Shown here: positions 10,381-21,967 of the stretch, piece after piece
Position numbering within the stretch: the first letter of the stretch is position 1
How the letters are laid out: each line of letters begins with the position of its first letter
Assembly: GCA_016647705.1 (NCBI GenBank)
Contig: CM028335.1
Coordinates: 5,286,579 to 5,350,578, forward strand
Source of the DNA: Eucommia ulmoides
Taxonomy: Eukaryota; Streptophyta; Magnoliopsida; Garryales; Eucommiaceae
Reading direction: 5' to 3'
Length of the DNA stretch: 64,000 nucleotides
The notes under the pieces: generated by a model
Seen by the model: only the letters and a program-made list of their open reading frames with translations
Databases searched by the model: none
Told to the model about the DNA's origin: nothing
Made by a program: the position numbers and the translations under genes

Positions 10381-10905
10381 GGTTACTAAACCCAACTCAA
10401 CTCAACCAAAAAAATTTGGGTTTGATTTTTGGAAACGCGTTTGGCAAACATAAAACTCAACCCAACCCAACCCAAAAAATAGGAATTGATTCTCAAAATC
10501 CTAAAGAAACTAGAAACAAAAAAAAAATTGTTTCTTTTTGTGCCCAAAAAATTCAACCTAAAGTTCTCAACTTTTGACTTCATCTGTCGGCCGACCACCA
10601 CCACCCGCCGCCGTCTGCCGTCGCCGTCCGCCGCCGTCGCCGTCCGCCCACCTCGCCGCCGCTGCCGGTCGTCCGCCCACCGCCACCGCTGTCCGGCCGC
10701 CACCAAACAAAAAAAATAAAAATAAAAAAAATAAAAAGTTTTAGGATAAAATCGTTATCAAATACATTCTGTTCTAAGCACAAAACAAAAATTGTCGTTA
10801 CCAAACGTAATTTTGTTTCCAAAATTCTCAACCCAACCCAATTCAACTCAACCCAACCCATTCCAGTTAGGTTCAGAAAAGTGGAAACACTAACCAAACG
10901 ACACC
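10381..10905. mobile_element. Tourist-like MITE with GC-rich core (525 bp)
   Basis: It is bounded by taa on both sides (10378-10380 and 10906-10908), begins GG and ends CC. The right end (accaaacgacacc, minus sense ggtgtcgtttggt) matches the terminal style of the MITEs at 13911 and 22200; the left end is decayed. 'caacccaaccc' blocks lie on both arms, and the centre (10590-10705) is a CCG/CGC-rich triplet tract. Confidence 0.55.
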
Positions 10906-11704
10906 TAAACTTGTTCCTTCATGCCATGGTAGAGACCTGTTGAATTTACCCTATTTGCCATGACTTCAACCAGTCTGTCTTCGAGAAATTAATGAATATT
11001 CAGGTATTGTGAAAATGATGGTGGAGGTTGTTGGTGGTTGGTTCGCAAATTTCGTCTCCGTCGCGCTTACAGAATCACATCTTCAGCCAGCAATGCTTGG
11101 TTCGCATTTTGTGCAGGTCAGCGCACTTGTGCACAACACCTCCCCTCCCCCCTGCTTTCAACCACCTACCATCGCTGCATTCGCCGCCACCACCTCGGTG
11201 CTAATTTAGCGCATGTTTAGTCTTCAAAGCATGAATTTGTTTGTATTCACATTGTTTACCGAGAAATTACTTAATTATATTAACAGTTGAAGTATGTCTT
11301 ATTTATTCTTTGTTTATGCCTTTTGATTAGCTAGCAAATTCATTTCTATATTATGAATGAACATTTACAATTAAGGTGACACAATTAAATAAAATCAATT
11401 AAAAAATATCATTCTTTTTCACTACATGCAATACATTTAAGATAAGTAAGGTTTGTAAAAATGCTAGCATGGGCTCTTCTCCAAGATGCTTCACGTATAA
11501 GATTACTTCTCTTTGACTGCTTTTAATTATTCTCTTAAGTGACCAAGCTTTTACTCCCCTGGCTCTCACTTAGAATGGAACACTGCATTTCATTGCACAA
11601 AAAAAAGTGAATAATTAGGATAAATTAATGTAAAAACGCACACATGATATATGTGCATGTGTGCGTATCTATGTACGAGAGTGTGTGTGTGAGAGAGAGT
11701 TTAT
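10906..11704. other. Intergenic spacer, no gene recognised
   Basis: The segment has a GC-richer patch at about 11000-11220, with short open frames but no domain I recognise, then AT-rich sequence and a GT/GA microsatellite (11640-11700) just downstream of the lipid-transfer-protein gene. Confidence 0.4.
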
Positions 11705-12052
11705 TTACGTATTGCAGTCGATTGAGGGGTCGATGTTGACAGGGATATCGATATGGCAGAGCTGAGGAAGCTGTTGAGCTTTGGGGATCTGAACCCCGAT
11801 TGCAGGAGCAACTTTCTTCAGACACACGCATACGGCTTGACGATCTGGCTTAGTTGAAGCCAGTTGGTTCAAGGATTGAGCCCCCTCGCAACAAGCCGTG
11901 CTCATACTCCCCGTCCCCACCAAATAACTCTGGCACGGTATCAACTTCGTTATGGCTTCTTGGCATGTGATGTCCGACATCGCTGGAGTCACAATCAGTA
12001 GAGCCAAAACCACCGCACTAACCAAAAACCTAAGATCGATACCTCTTTTCAT
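11705..12052 (-). CDS. Type-1 non-specific lipid transfer protein precursor
   Basis: The 115-residue secreted protein begins MKRGIDLRFLVSAVVLALL, a clear signal peptide with likely cleavage near residue 26. The mature part has the eight-cysteine nsLTP pattern: C30, C40, C54-C55, C75-x-C77, C99, C113, with type-1 spacings (x9, x13, x19, x1, x21, x13). The conserved TKPDR segment is at residues 67-71; the usual aromatic of the C-terminal IPY motif is replaced (IPVNI). Such proteins bind lipids in a hydrophobic cavity stabilised by four disulfides and act in the cell wall or cuticle. The frame ends ...DCNT then taa, and the sequence across the stop (gtaaat) could be a splice donor. Type-1 genes often have an intron just before the stop, so the true C-terminus may differ by a few residues. 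Confidence 0.9.
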   Translation of the reverse strand: MKRGIDLRFLVSAVVLALLIVTPAMSDITCQEAITKLIPCQSYLVGTGSMSTACCEGAQSLNQLASTKPDRQAVCVCLKKVAPAIGVQIPKAQQLPQLCHIDIPVNIDPSIDCNT

Positions 12053-12149
12053 TGTCTTCGCTATATGAAATATGTATATTGATTCTTGATTACTCCCAAA
12101 TTATTTTGATTTTGGCTGTTTGAGTTGTGAAGATTCTTCATGTTCTTTG

Positions 12150-12158
12150 TATTTATAG
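12150..12158 (-). promoter_or_regulatory. TATA box of the lipid-transfer-protein gene
   Basis: Minus strand ctataaata, about 98 bp upstream of the ATG. This is a normal distance for a plant promoter with a leader of about 65 nt. Confidence 0.6.
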
Positions 12159-13124
12159 TGGAGGAAAAATGTTTTTAATTGGTGGTTTTGTAACAAACAC
12201 TAAGTACACTGTATTGGTTAATTATTTCTTAGTTGCTTGTTTTAGGGGTATATATATGGTAACAAACACAAATTAGAAACTAAAGTAAAATCATAAGCAA
12301 TTATAGTGTATTGAATGCTTGAGGATAATATTACCTTAGAAGCAGTGATAAATTTAGAAATTTCAAAATTTTGATAAATGGAGTTTTTATAAAAGTTTAA
12401 GAATTTTAATTATTTTTTTTCTATTTTTTTTTCAAAAAGTATATAAATAGAAATACAATTTTTAAAGGATTTAGATTAGCCGTATCTTATAAGGTACCAT
12501 ATTAACTGTTTTTTTTTTTTTTTTTTTCTTTTTCAAATTTTAAAATTGAGTGTTATAAGTTGTACGCTCGAAAAATTAAATTATGAATTGATAAAAAAAA
12601 ATTAAACGCATTCGACATTTTTTAAACTAGTCAAATCATAGTAAAATATCGATCACATTATTCTAATGCATTTTTTTTTGGGGTTATTTGCAAGTAAAAT
12701 AGTTGGGAATAGTGTTTAAGAGTTTTAGCCCATGGTATTAGCCTATTAGGGGATTTTTACAACCTAATTAAGTGATATAATTATTGGGATAAATATACCG
12801 ATGGCATAGTATTAAGTGTGAAGAAGAAATCATTAAATGCAAATTAAAATGATATTAATTCAAAGAAATTTTATAAATGGCTATCTACCACTTTTCATTT
12901 ATTTTAGCGGGGTTTAATTAAATTTGCCAGGAATATTTGTATTTTCGAATTAATTACACTTTACATCTCTTGGTTAGCCCGAATTTCAATATGAACTCTT
13001 GTATTTCAAACTTAAGTGTAGCAATTAATTATTTTGTTAATTTTAAAGGATCAAGGGCAAAAGTCAATGTTATTTCATTAATTAATTATTAATATTGTGC
13101 AAATTAAATAAATCACATTCAATT
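12159..13124. other. Upstream region of the LTP gene, partly duplicated near the CEP locus
   Basis: Three blocks recur elsewhere in the window in the same orientation: 12224-12330 resembles 59141-59225, 12540-12710 resembles 57128-57310, and 12725-12905 resembles 59495-59640. A further segment (about 12915-13115) resembles 25010-25190. No gene is visible. Confidence 0.55.
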
Positions 13125-13620
13125 TGTAACGATATGATTTTCCATGACCGTCACTCAGTCTCTCTTAAAGAGAATTAAAACTAAAACTGAATAATAAATA
13201 TTTTATTATCTATAAATCTGATAAAGTTTACAAATCATGCCTGATAATATAATTATCAATTAATAGGGTTAATCTTACAATAATAACAGTAAATATAAAT
13301 ATATATAAAAAAAATTAATTAATTCGAAACCAATTATAATTTCTGGCATAGCTCATTTTTCGTAAATCCTGCAGTAAATACTATAAGAATATGAACCAAC
13401 ACTATATAGAATTTTAACCACTTTAGTACGTGTATTCAACTAATCTAACAAGCAATATGAGGACATGTATCTCACATAATTACCACATAATACATGATCA
13501 TAAATATTTCATAGAAATTAACAGTTGTAATTAAACAACAACTATAACATAAACCATACAATAAATATATTAAATATATATGTATTAAAAGGATTAAGAA
13601 TTCTATCTAAAATTCAAAAT
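13125..13620 (-). mobile_element. Fragment of a solo-LTR-D-like chromovirus LTR
   Basis: The start (tgtaacgatatgattttcc) and following text (gagaattaaaactaaaactgaat, then tattttattat) parallel the left edge of solo LTR D at 47751 (tgtaacgacttggttttcc). Similarity fades near 13620 (attctatctaaaattcaaa). On the minus strand this would be the 3' part of the LTR. Confidence 0.5.
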
Positions 13621-13910
13621 TGATAATCATCTGCAGAAGAAACTATTTTTCTCTCTTTTTTCTTTTTTTAATATTTTTATTTTTCTTTGATCTTCTTCTC
13701 CATTTTCAGTTCTTTATCTCGTTGGATCTATGTCTCCTCTCAATCTATCTCTCTATATGCATATATATAATCTATATAATAAATCAAGACGGACTTGCTG
13801 ACTAGAACAAACGAAAAATATGATTAGGACAAACAAATTTGCTGATTAGGACAAACTTACTGATTAGGACATTTTCCGAGACATTAGTTAAGAAATGTGT
13901 AAGGAAACTA

Positions 13911-14457
13911 GGCTGGCATTTGGTAACCATTTATGTTTTCATCCCAGCAGTGGGATGGAAATGGGATGGGATGAGATGAGAATTCTGTTTCCGTCTTGGG
14001 AGTAGAGTTGTGTTTGGTAACGATATTTTTTTTTTTTTTTTTTTGGGAACAAAATCGCTTTTAGTAACGATTTTATCGTAAAATAAAAAAAAATTAAAAA
14101 TTATTTTGAGACCATTTTTTTTTTGTTTTGGCCGGACAGTAGCCGGCCGGCGGCCGAACGGTGGGTGGCCGGCGATGCCGGAGGAGACCGGCAACGGGTG
14201 TCAGCGGCGCTGTCGACGACCGGCGGCGGTAGACGGCAGATGAATAGTGATGGTGGTTTTTGGGAATGGGATGAGAATAATGAGAAATAATTTTTTTTTG
14301 TTTCTCATTTCTTAAGAAAAAAGTGTGCACAATTCTCAAATGGGAATGGAATGGGAACGAGAACAAAAATTATCAAACGCTATTCCCAAACAGAAATCCC
14401 AAAAATCTGGGAATGGGATGAGAATTTTTGGGATGAAAACGATTACCAAACGGGGCC
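13911..14457. mobile_element. Tourist-like MITE, same family as 22200-22841 (547 bp)
   Basis: The left end (ggctggcatttggtaacc) and right end (ttaccaaacggggcc) are inverted. Subterminal blocks (cagcagtgggatgg, gggatgagaat, tgggaatgggatgag) match the copy at 22200. The flanks are cta and tag, a decayed 3-bp target site. The centre (14130-14235) is a GC-rich 'ccgg/cgg' tract unlike that of the other copy. Non-coding. Confidence 0.75.
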
Positions 14458-16080
14458 TAGGTTTGCCGAAATGGAAATAAAATTATGCATACATGGACGT
14501 TTTGGTTTATAAAGACATATATAATGTCAAAAAATATATATAATTTCTTAATTACTTAATTTAATCTCTCTATCTCTTAGTTCTCTCTCAGAACCTTAAT
14601 TCTCTAAATAGAGACCGAAATTAATGGAAAAAGTTTGTCTCCTTTAAATTTATTATATTATTATAACCAATCAATTCCTAATTCCTAATTTCTTACCACC
14701 TTTAATTATTGGTTATTTTCTTTCGTTCTCACTTTCTCTCCTCCTCTAATTATTTCCTTATTATTTTCTTACTCCCTCTCTCACCGATTAGTCTCTCTTT
14801 TGTCGCTCTGTAAATGTAACTAATAATTGGTGAACGCTCTCTCTTTCTCTCTCTCACACACACACGCACACGCGCGCGCGCGCACACACACCCTCACAAT
14901 TGTCTCACTCTCTTAAATCTCTCCCTCTCTTCCCCACCCCATATCACTCTAAACGCCTCTATCGTCGTCGCGCCACTATCCATCGCCACTCGCCATCCGC
15001 CGAAGATAAGACTCCATTTTTCTTCTTCTTTTTCTTCTTCTTCTTCTTCGTTGTTCACTTCTAATTGATTTTGTTTTCAGTTCGTTGTGGTTTACTACAG
15101 CATGATGATTACCGCTCCGTCGCCATCTCCATCTCCATTGTCGTTTCCCAGATCGGCAAATCTATGAGGTACATTGTTCTCTAAGATCCAATTATCTTCT
15201 TTCATTTATGATTTTATTTTTGTGTGTCTGTGTGTGAGATAGAAGATACCAAATCGTGGCGTAGAAAATGGATTCGGGAGTTTCAAGGGATCGATCAATG
15301 AAGAGGCATTGACATGGGTTGCGATTGAGCAAAAAATTCTTGAACAAACAAATTGAGAGATTTGAACGATAAGTAAGCTTTTATGTTGTGTTCTCATTGA
15401 TTAAACCTAAAAAATCGAAAATCACCGAATTAATTGTTCTTAATTGTTTGTTTTTGTTCCAATTCGAAAATCGGGGAATTAGTTGTTCGTATTTAGGAAC
15501 AGTTTCATGAAATTACAGGTTCACAGGTTTACCGGTTCGAAAATGGCTCTCGCTAACGTTCACCCCTAGATGTCTTTTGGTAAGTGGTGAATTCTTTATA
15601 TTTTATAGATTTAGATTTTTATGTCCATGTCATAAATTTTAGTTCATCACATTGATTATTTAACTAAAACCCTAATTTCCTAATTTGCATCATGAATGTG
15701 TTCCAGCAAAAATGTAAAACTGTACATGTGTTCATTTGTATCAAATCTGATTTATTTCCCCTTGATTTTGTAGCAATGATTCAGTGTGTATTCCTAATAT
15801 ACAAGTAATTCTTCTCTTTTTTACTCCAATCATCACATCTGCACACTGTGTAATGGGAAAAATTAGACCCTTTTCTTCATCATTGGACTTACAAGGTTGT
15901 CTCTTTTTCTTCTTGCAAGGTAAGGTAATTTATTTAGGATTTTGTTTACAATTTTTGTTTCCATATTTATTTTTATTTAGTGCTGTTGTTACCTCATTTC
16001 TGTTTCGTAACTGAACAAAAGGGTTCCTCAGGTGGCGTTTTTTTAGTGCTTCTATTCTATGATTTATGATTTTGTTTCCA
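14458..16080. other. Spacer with CT-rich and CA/CG microsatellites
   Basis: A pyrimidine-rich stretch (14740-14960) includes an alternating CA/CG run at about 14862-14890. A short open frame near 15103-15165 followed by a gtaca donor-like sequence could be an old exon, but I recognise no protein. Confidence 0.35.
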
Positions 16081-16391
16081 TAGAAACAGAAAATGTAGGA
16101 ACAATTAAACCATTTGCTGTTCTATTTTTTTGAATTTTACAACACACTTATGAAGAAGGGGCTGTTGGCTCAAGTCGGTCCTATGCCGTTTGTAAGACCT
16201 CGACACAGACAGTACGTCATTTTAGTTGCATTTAGAATAATTGAGAAAATCCGGGTGAAATTGGGTAAATTTAAAATTCAAATTAAAAGTTCAAGGGCCC
16301 AATTGTAAATTTTTAAAAATTTTTAAAAGCTAAAAAGACTAAGAAGAGAGAGAGTTAGAAATTAAAGGGGATGAATGAATAATTTAACTAA

Positions 16392-16444
<53 letters not shown>

Positions 16445-16755
16445 TAGAAACAGAAAATGTAGGAACAATTAAACCATTTTCTGTTCTATTTTTTTGAATT
16501 TTACAACACACTTATGAAGAAGGGGCTGTTGGCTCAAGTCGGTCCTATGCCGTTTGTAAGACCTCGACACAGACAGTACGTCATTTTAGTTGCATTTAGA
16601 ATAATTGAGAAAATCCGGGTGAAATTGGGTAAATTTAAAATTCAAATTAAAAGTTTAAGGGCCCAATTGTAAATTTTTAGAAATTTTTAAAAGCTAAAAA
16701 GACTAAGAAGAGAGAGAGTTAGAAATTAAAGGGGATGAATGAATAATTTAACTAA

Positions 16756-16757
<2 letters not shown>
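16081..16757. repeat. 364-bp tandem duplication spanning host flank and LTR start
   Basis: 16081-16444 and 16445-16757 are near-identical. Each holds about 110 bp of flanking sequence (tagaaacagaaaatgtagg...ctatgccgtt) followed by the first 200 bp of the chromovirus LTR (tgtaagacctcgacac at 16191 and 16555), and each ends in an alternating TA tract. The duplication therefore occurred after the retroelement inserted. Confidence 0.85.

Positions 16758-16850
<93 letters not shown>
16758..16850. repeat. (TA)n microsatellite, about 90 bp
   Basis: An uninterrupted TA dinucleotide tract inside the chromovirus LTR. A shorter one is at 16393-16436. Open frames of tyrosine-isoleucine repeats here are artefacts of the tract. 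Confidence 0.95.
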
Positions 16851-16852
<2 letters not shown>

Positions 16853-18292
16853 TGTGTATGTGTGCGCCCTGCGATTAGACGGAAGGAAACGAGAGAGAGG
16901 GGCAACGTGGCGTTGTGTACTCTACAATTTCATCTATATGTATATAGGCAGGTATGGGTAATCGGGGATCGTTAATGTTCTAGAGAAAAATCGAAAGTGA
17001 GAGAGAGAGAAAGATGAGAGAAAGAGGATCGGAGGAGAACGGGGTTATTGAATTTCGCGATCGTCAGTGGTGGTGAGTTTTTCGGTGGGGTTGTCAGTGT
17101 GTGTTCTGTTTCATTTCATCATTATGGGTGTGTGTTGATTTTCGTCGTAAGTTCTAGGGGCTGTCGGAGTTCCGTGATCGGCGTTTCTCCGGCAAGCAGA
17201 ACTTGTGTCCCGTTGATACGTTTGTGTGCTGTCATTTCTGCTATTGTGTTTGTTCTGTTTTGAAACGATCGTGTGGGAGTGCTCAGTCCGGTCCTTGCGC
17301 ACATGGGTTTTTAGTTTTTCCCTCGACGGTCGTGGGGGTAAAATTGTCAACCGTGTAATAGTGCCATTCGTCGTCGTCGATTTGGTGAGTAATTATGTGT
17401 AAATTCTTTGATCATTTTAGTGAGAGTGTGCATGCATGTGTGTGTTTTGGGTTTGGATCGGTGAAAATCTCAGGCGGTGTGTGGGTGTTATCAACAGTGT
17501 GTGTGTGTGTATGATCGATGGTCTTGTGGGTAGGCGTGTTCAGTTGTGGGGGTGGCCGATGGTGGTTGTTGATTAGTGGTTTAGGTGGTGCAGGGCCGAT
17601 GGTGAAATCGGCGTGGCGTGGGGTAGGAGGCCGCCGATAATCGACAATAATAGAGAGAAAGTGAAGGGTCGGCCATCGGGTCTGGAGCAGAGCTGAGAAT
17701 CGAAGAGAAAAAAAAAAAGAAAAGAAAAAGGAAAATTTTTCACAAATAACCCCAACGAAATTCAAACCCATCTCACGGCAACGATTCAGAACGAATAATA
17801 TTTTTCATTAAATATTATTATTAATTAAATTAAATTCTAACATAAATATTTTGTAATCGGAGTAATTAGAATAATATCTCTATAACCGTTAATTTTAAAT
17901 AAATCATATACATGTACTGTGTAACAGAGCTAAATTAATCGAATATAAATTTTCATACATAAAACGTGGAAAATGTAGGGCTTGCATTTCATGATTAGGC
18001 TATTTTTTTTGTTAATATTAATTTAGGCCCTTTCACAAATAGGTTTGCAATTACTAGATGATCAGTAGCATAGAATCGGCGAAGCTTTTGAGAGCGAATT
18101 ATCAGGTGAGTGTACTGTCTTCTTGCCAAACTATTTTTATATATATAAATGTGTGTGTAAAATAATTTTACTTGGACTGTATGATTTTATAAATGATATG
18201 GATCAAGCAGGTTTTGAGTGAGTTGAGAAAAATGGTTTTTACTAAATGGGTGGTACTTTTAAAAAGAAAGAGAAAAACGTGATTTGAAAATT

Positions 18293-18466
18293 CTCCCCGT
18301 CAGGGGTGTAGTTTGAATAAATATGATTTTGAAAATTCTCCCCGAACGGGGTGTGATTTATATTCTCCCCATAAGGGGCATGGATTTTGACGATAATGCT
18401 GATTTGGACGATGTCATAGTTTTCTCCCCGTAAGGGGTGTGGATTATATTTCTTCCCAAAAGGGGT
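18293..18466 (+). repeat. Array of five CCCC-tetraloop-GGGG hairpins in the LTR
   Basis: The motif ttctCCCC-nnnn-GGGGtgtgg occurs at 18295-18306 (loop gtca), 18340-18351 (gaac), 18367-18378 (ataa), 18426-18437 (gtaa) and, weaker, 18455-18464 (aaaa). gtaa would form a GNRA-type tetraloop in RNA. Corresponding repeats in the solo LTR (54586-54675) keep the pairing with different stem bases. Confidence 0.8.
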
Positions 18467-19163
18467 ATGGATATTTCGTAGGAAGGCATATTCTACGAAT
18501 GTTATGGTACCGTTGTAACTCCCGATCGTGAGGTTAAAACGATCACTATGGCTAGCCAGTAAGTGGTATGGTGGTGTGATGTTTGTGATGTGGTGTTTTA
18601 TTTTATCGTCTTTGGTGTTTTATCATATTATTTTATGCTGATGGTTTGGATGGATTTCCTATATTTGACATATATTGATGATTATTCTGAATGGTAGGAA
18701 GAAAGAGTTTTCTCGTGGTATATAATTTTTATACTACTGTTCAAAATGTGTTTGTTTATACGCGTTAAGCTTGATCCATTTAAATGTTGTATTATTTAGA
18801 ATGCATTATTATTTTAAAATATTTTTACTAAGAAGGCAGTACACTCGCAGATGCTGTATATAGGTGTTCGTCCCCTACTGGCAATAGGTTGGATCCGGAG
18901 GTGTGATTAGGGAAATAATTTCTTGGAGGTATTACTTGAGACGAATATAATGAGGGGTTTAGGGTTTTGTACCTTGGACCTTGTTGAATATTTTGTAGGG
19001 ACAAGAGTGTCCCTGGGTAGGGAATTGTATATATTTAATGTTGGTTTTCATGATTATTTATTGATACGTGTATGTTGTTGTCTATAGTGTTTGTCTCTCA
19101 GGTGAAGTCGTGTCGACGTCACGCCGGCCCCATAGTGACGGGTGTCCGGGGTGGGGTGTGACA

Positions 19164-19182
19164 ATTTTGGTATCAGATCCTA
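19164..19182 (+). other. Chromovirus primer-binding site
   Basis: attttggtatcagatcc directly follows the LTR end at 19163. tggtatcaga matches the 3' end complement of initiator Met tRNA. Confidence 0.8.
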
Positions 19183-19409
19183 GGTTATAGGTTCTGTAGA
19201 CTTGTGAATAGTTGTGCCGGTAGGGGGCCATGAGATAAGAAGGTGTATTAGGAAGTCATGCCAGTTGTTTTGTTAGTTGAAGGGACTTTAAGATAGGGAT
19301 GTCAGTGAATAATGTTGGTATTCGCATAATAGTTAACATATGTTAATTATTTGCATTTTTCGGTTGGCCTAGTTAGAGGTTAAATGGAATTTTATGATTT
19401 ATAATAAGT

Positions 19410-20490
19410 ATGGAGCAAGGTGTTGGTAGGGAGCAAGGTGCCAAAAGCTCTGGGAGCGTGAGACCCTAGAGCCAGCCCGAACCCTCGGGGCCAGCAGGAC
19501 CCCAAGGACAGGAAGATAGGCTTCAAGGAAGCCTAGATGCCGTTGAGAGGATTCTACAGGCTGCTGCCCAGTTAACTGAGCAGCAAGCGAGGATAATAGA
19601 AAGTCAAAGGGCTCAGAGTGAGATTTCTACATCTCAGGCAGTACGATTGAAGAGGTTCAAAGAGTTGGACCCTCTGGTCTTCACCAGGACAGCTGGTCCA
19701 GCTGATGCTAAAAATTGGCTTATAGGCGTGGGCCATGTGTTTGAGGCAATGGGGATTATCGACGATAGTCAAGTTCCTTTTGCCACTTTCCAATTGAAAG
19801 AAGAGGTGGAGCACTGGTGGGAGGAAATGAAAAAGGCTAATTTCTGGTGATGGTGAGAGGATTACTTAGGATCGTTTTATGGTTGTATTTAATAAAATGT
19901 ATTTTCTTGAGTCGTATCAATATCAGATGGAAGAGGAATTCATAACGTTAAAGCAGGGAGAAATGACGGTGCAACAATACGAAGTTTGATTTGATGCTTT
20001 GTCTTGTTTTGCCCCAGATTTGGTTAAAACTGAAGAGGCAAAGTGCCGACGTTTTCAAAAGGGGCTCAATCTAGAAATTCGTTCCAGTTTGACGAGTTGA
20101 CAGATTAAGAATTATGCTGAGCTGGTGAATACGACAAAGTTAGTGGAGCGAGATGTTCAGGAAGCTATGGGGAGTCGTGAACAGTCTAAGAAGAGCCGAT
20201 TCGAGTCACCTTGTAGATTTCCGGGCCTCATTATTTGGCCATTCTGTTAGGAGTCGTGGTCCCCGGCATTCATATACCGGGCGACAATAGAGTACATCAG
20301 CATCTAGTGTGGGTCCGCAAAGGTATGGGAGGAGTTAGTTGGTTAGTCAAACTAGAGAAAGCATATGTTATTAGTGTGGAGCTCCGGGTCATTTCGCTAG
20401 AGACTGTCCTAGGGGATGACTGATATGTTTTCATTGTCATGAGCTGGGTCACATATCTACACATTGTCTGAAACTTGCTTCTACATCTGT
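19410..20490 (+). pseudogene. Chromovirus gag remnant with two zinc knuckles
   Basis: An ATG at 19410 opens a short frame that stops at 19467. Gag sense continues in another frame (RFKELDPLVFTRTAGPADAK, then WLIGVGHVFEAMG), the usual retrotransposon gag core, with further stops at 19847 and beyond. Near 20368-20472 two CCHC knuckles are legible (CGAPGHFARDC with its first Cys upstream, then CFHCHELGHISTHC), separated by in-frame stops. Gag would package element RNA; this copy cannot make it. Confidence 0.8.
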
Positions 20491-20497
20491 ACCTCCT

Positions 20498-21021
20498 GTG
20501 AGCAGTATGGGTAGTGCAGGTCCTAGCGCTGCCCAAGGGCGTGGTAGAGGATTGGCTGGTAGACTTCTGACGCGAGGTCATATTTTTGCCACCACTCGAC
20601 AAGATGCTCAGGCTACACCCGATGTTGTCACAGGTATAATGTCATTATATGCTCGTGATGCTCGTGTACTTATTGAGCCTGGTTCTACACATTCATTTGT
20701 TTCGGCAACATTCATGATGTATGTAGGCCAATCCTCTATCTCTTTATCGTATCGCATTGTTATTTCTACCCTGGTGGGTGAGTCGGTTTGGATAGATAGT
20801 GTGTTCAAAGATTGTCTGCTTCGGGTCAGTAATAGGGAGTTGTTGGTAGATTTATTACCCTTGAATATTCACGATTTCGACGTAATAATGGGTATGGATT
20901 TGCTATTTGAATATCATGCCACTGTGGATTGCTTTAAGAAGGAAGTGATGTTCCGAATCTCAGGTGAGCCAGAGTTCATTTTTGCGGGAGATAGAATCAT
21001 TACACCTGTTAGTCTGATTTA
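20498..21021 (+). pseudogene. Chromovirus aspartic protease remnant
   Basis: The sequence ARVLIEPGSTHSFVSATF corresponds to the retropepsin active-site region normally reading V-L-F/I-D-S-G-A/S-T-H-S-F. The catalytic Asp is Glu and the next residue is Pro, so it should be inactive. The later segment (NIHDFDVIMGMDLL) is the conserved C-terminal flap-side motif. Confidence 0.85.
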
Positions 21022-21043
21022 AGCCCTTGAAGGCAGAAAATTA

Positions 21044-21946
21044 TTGCAGAAGGGATGTCAAGGCTACCTTGCGCACGTGATTGACACTAATCAAAAAGAA
21101 GTTGCAATGGAAGATATTCTTGTGGTCAAAGATTTTTCCGATGTGTTTCCGGATGAATTGCCTGGGTTACATATAAATAGGGAAATAAAATTCATGATTG
21201 AGTTACTTTCAGGAACTACTCCTATATCGATTTCACCTTATCGTATGGCGCCTAATGAATTGAAGGAATTAAAGGTGCAGTTGCAAGATTTATTAGATCG
21301 TGGATTTATCAGGCCCAGTGTGTCCCCATGGGGTGCTCCAGTGTTGTTTGTGAAAAAGAAGGATGGCACGATGAGAATGTGTATCGACTATCGGCAATTA
21401 AATAAGGTGACGGTTCGAAATAAATATCCATTACCTAAGATTGATGATTTGTTTGACCAGCTTCAAAAAGCTAAAGTGTTTTCCAAGATAGATCTTCGGT
21501 AGGGGTATCACTAATTAAAAGTTAGAGATAGTGACGTAGCGAAAACAACATTCCGTACTAGATATGGACACTATGAATTCCTGGTTATGCCCTTCGGATT
21601 GACGAATGCCCTTACTACTTTCATGGATTTGATGAATCGAATTTTTTAACCCTATTTGGATGAATTTATTATCGTATTCATAGACAATATATTGATCTTT
21701 TCTCCAAGCAGAGGAGAGCATGCAGAACATCTTCGAATCGTGTTGCAGACGTTGTGGGAGGAAAGGCTATATGCGAAATTTAGTAAATGCGAATTCTGGT
21801 TAGATCAGGTGGTATTTTTGGGGCACGTTATTTCAGGAGATGGTATTCAAGTAGATCCAAAGAAAGTTGATGCAGTTGTTCAATGGGAAAGGGCGAGGAA
21901 TGTGACGAAAGTTCGAAGCTTCTTAGGATTGGCGGGTTATTATTGA
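21044..21946 (+). pseudogene. Chromovirus reverse transcriptase remnant
   Basis: Conserved blocks appear in order: [84 protein letters not shown] and [13 protein letters not shown]. The last should read FIDD; the second catalytic Asp is Asn. In-frame stops occur at 21500, 21511 and near 21647, and another at 21944. Confidence 0.9.
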
Positions 21947-21967
21947 CGGTTTGTTCAGGGCTTTTCT

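Larger units (their letters stand above)
16191..19163 (+). repeat. 5' LTR of the chromovirus
   Basis: It starts tgtaagacctcgac and ends ggggtgtgaca, immediately before the PBS. It is 2.97 kb including the internal 364-bp duplication; without it (start 16555) it is 2.61 kb, close to the 2.77-kb solo LTR at 52793. It contains a hairpin array at 18293-18466. Confidence 0.85.

Noticed and set aside
14862-14890. Possible Z-DNA-forming CA/CG alternation as a regulatory site
   Set aside because: Alternating purine-pyrimidine microsatellites are common in such spacers, and no adjacent gene supports a role.
16739-16975. Open frame of Tyr-Ile repeats
   Set aside because: It is a translation of the (TA)n microsatellite in an LTR; there is no biological protein signature.
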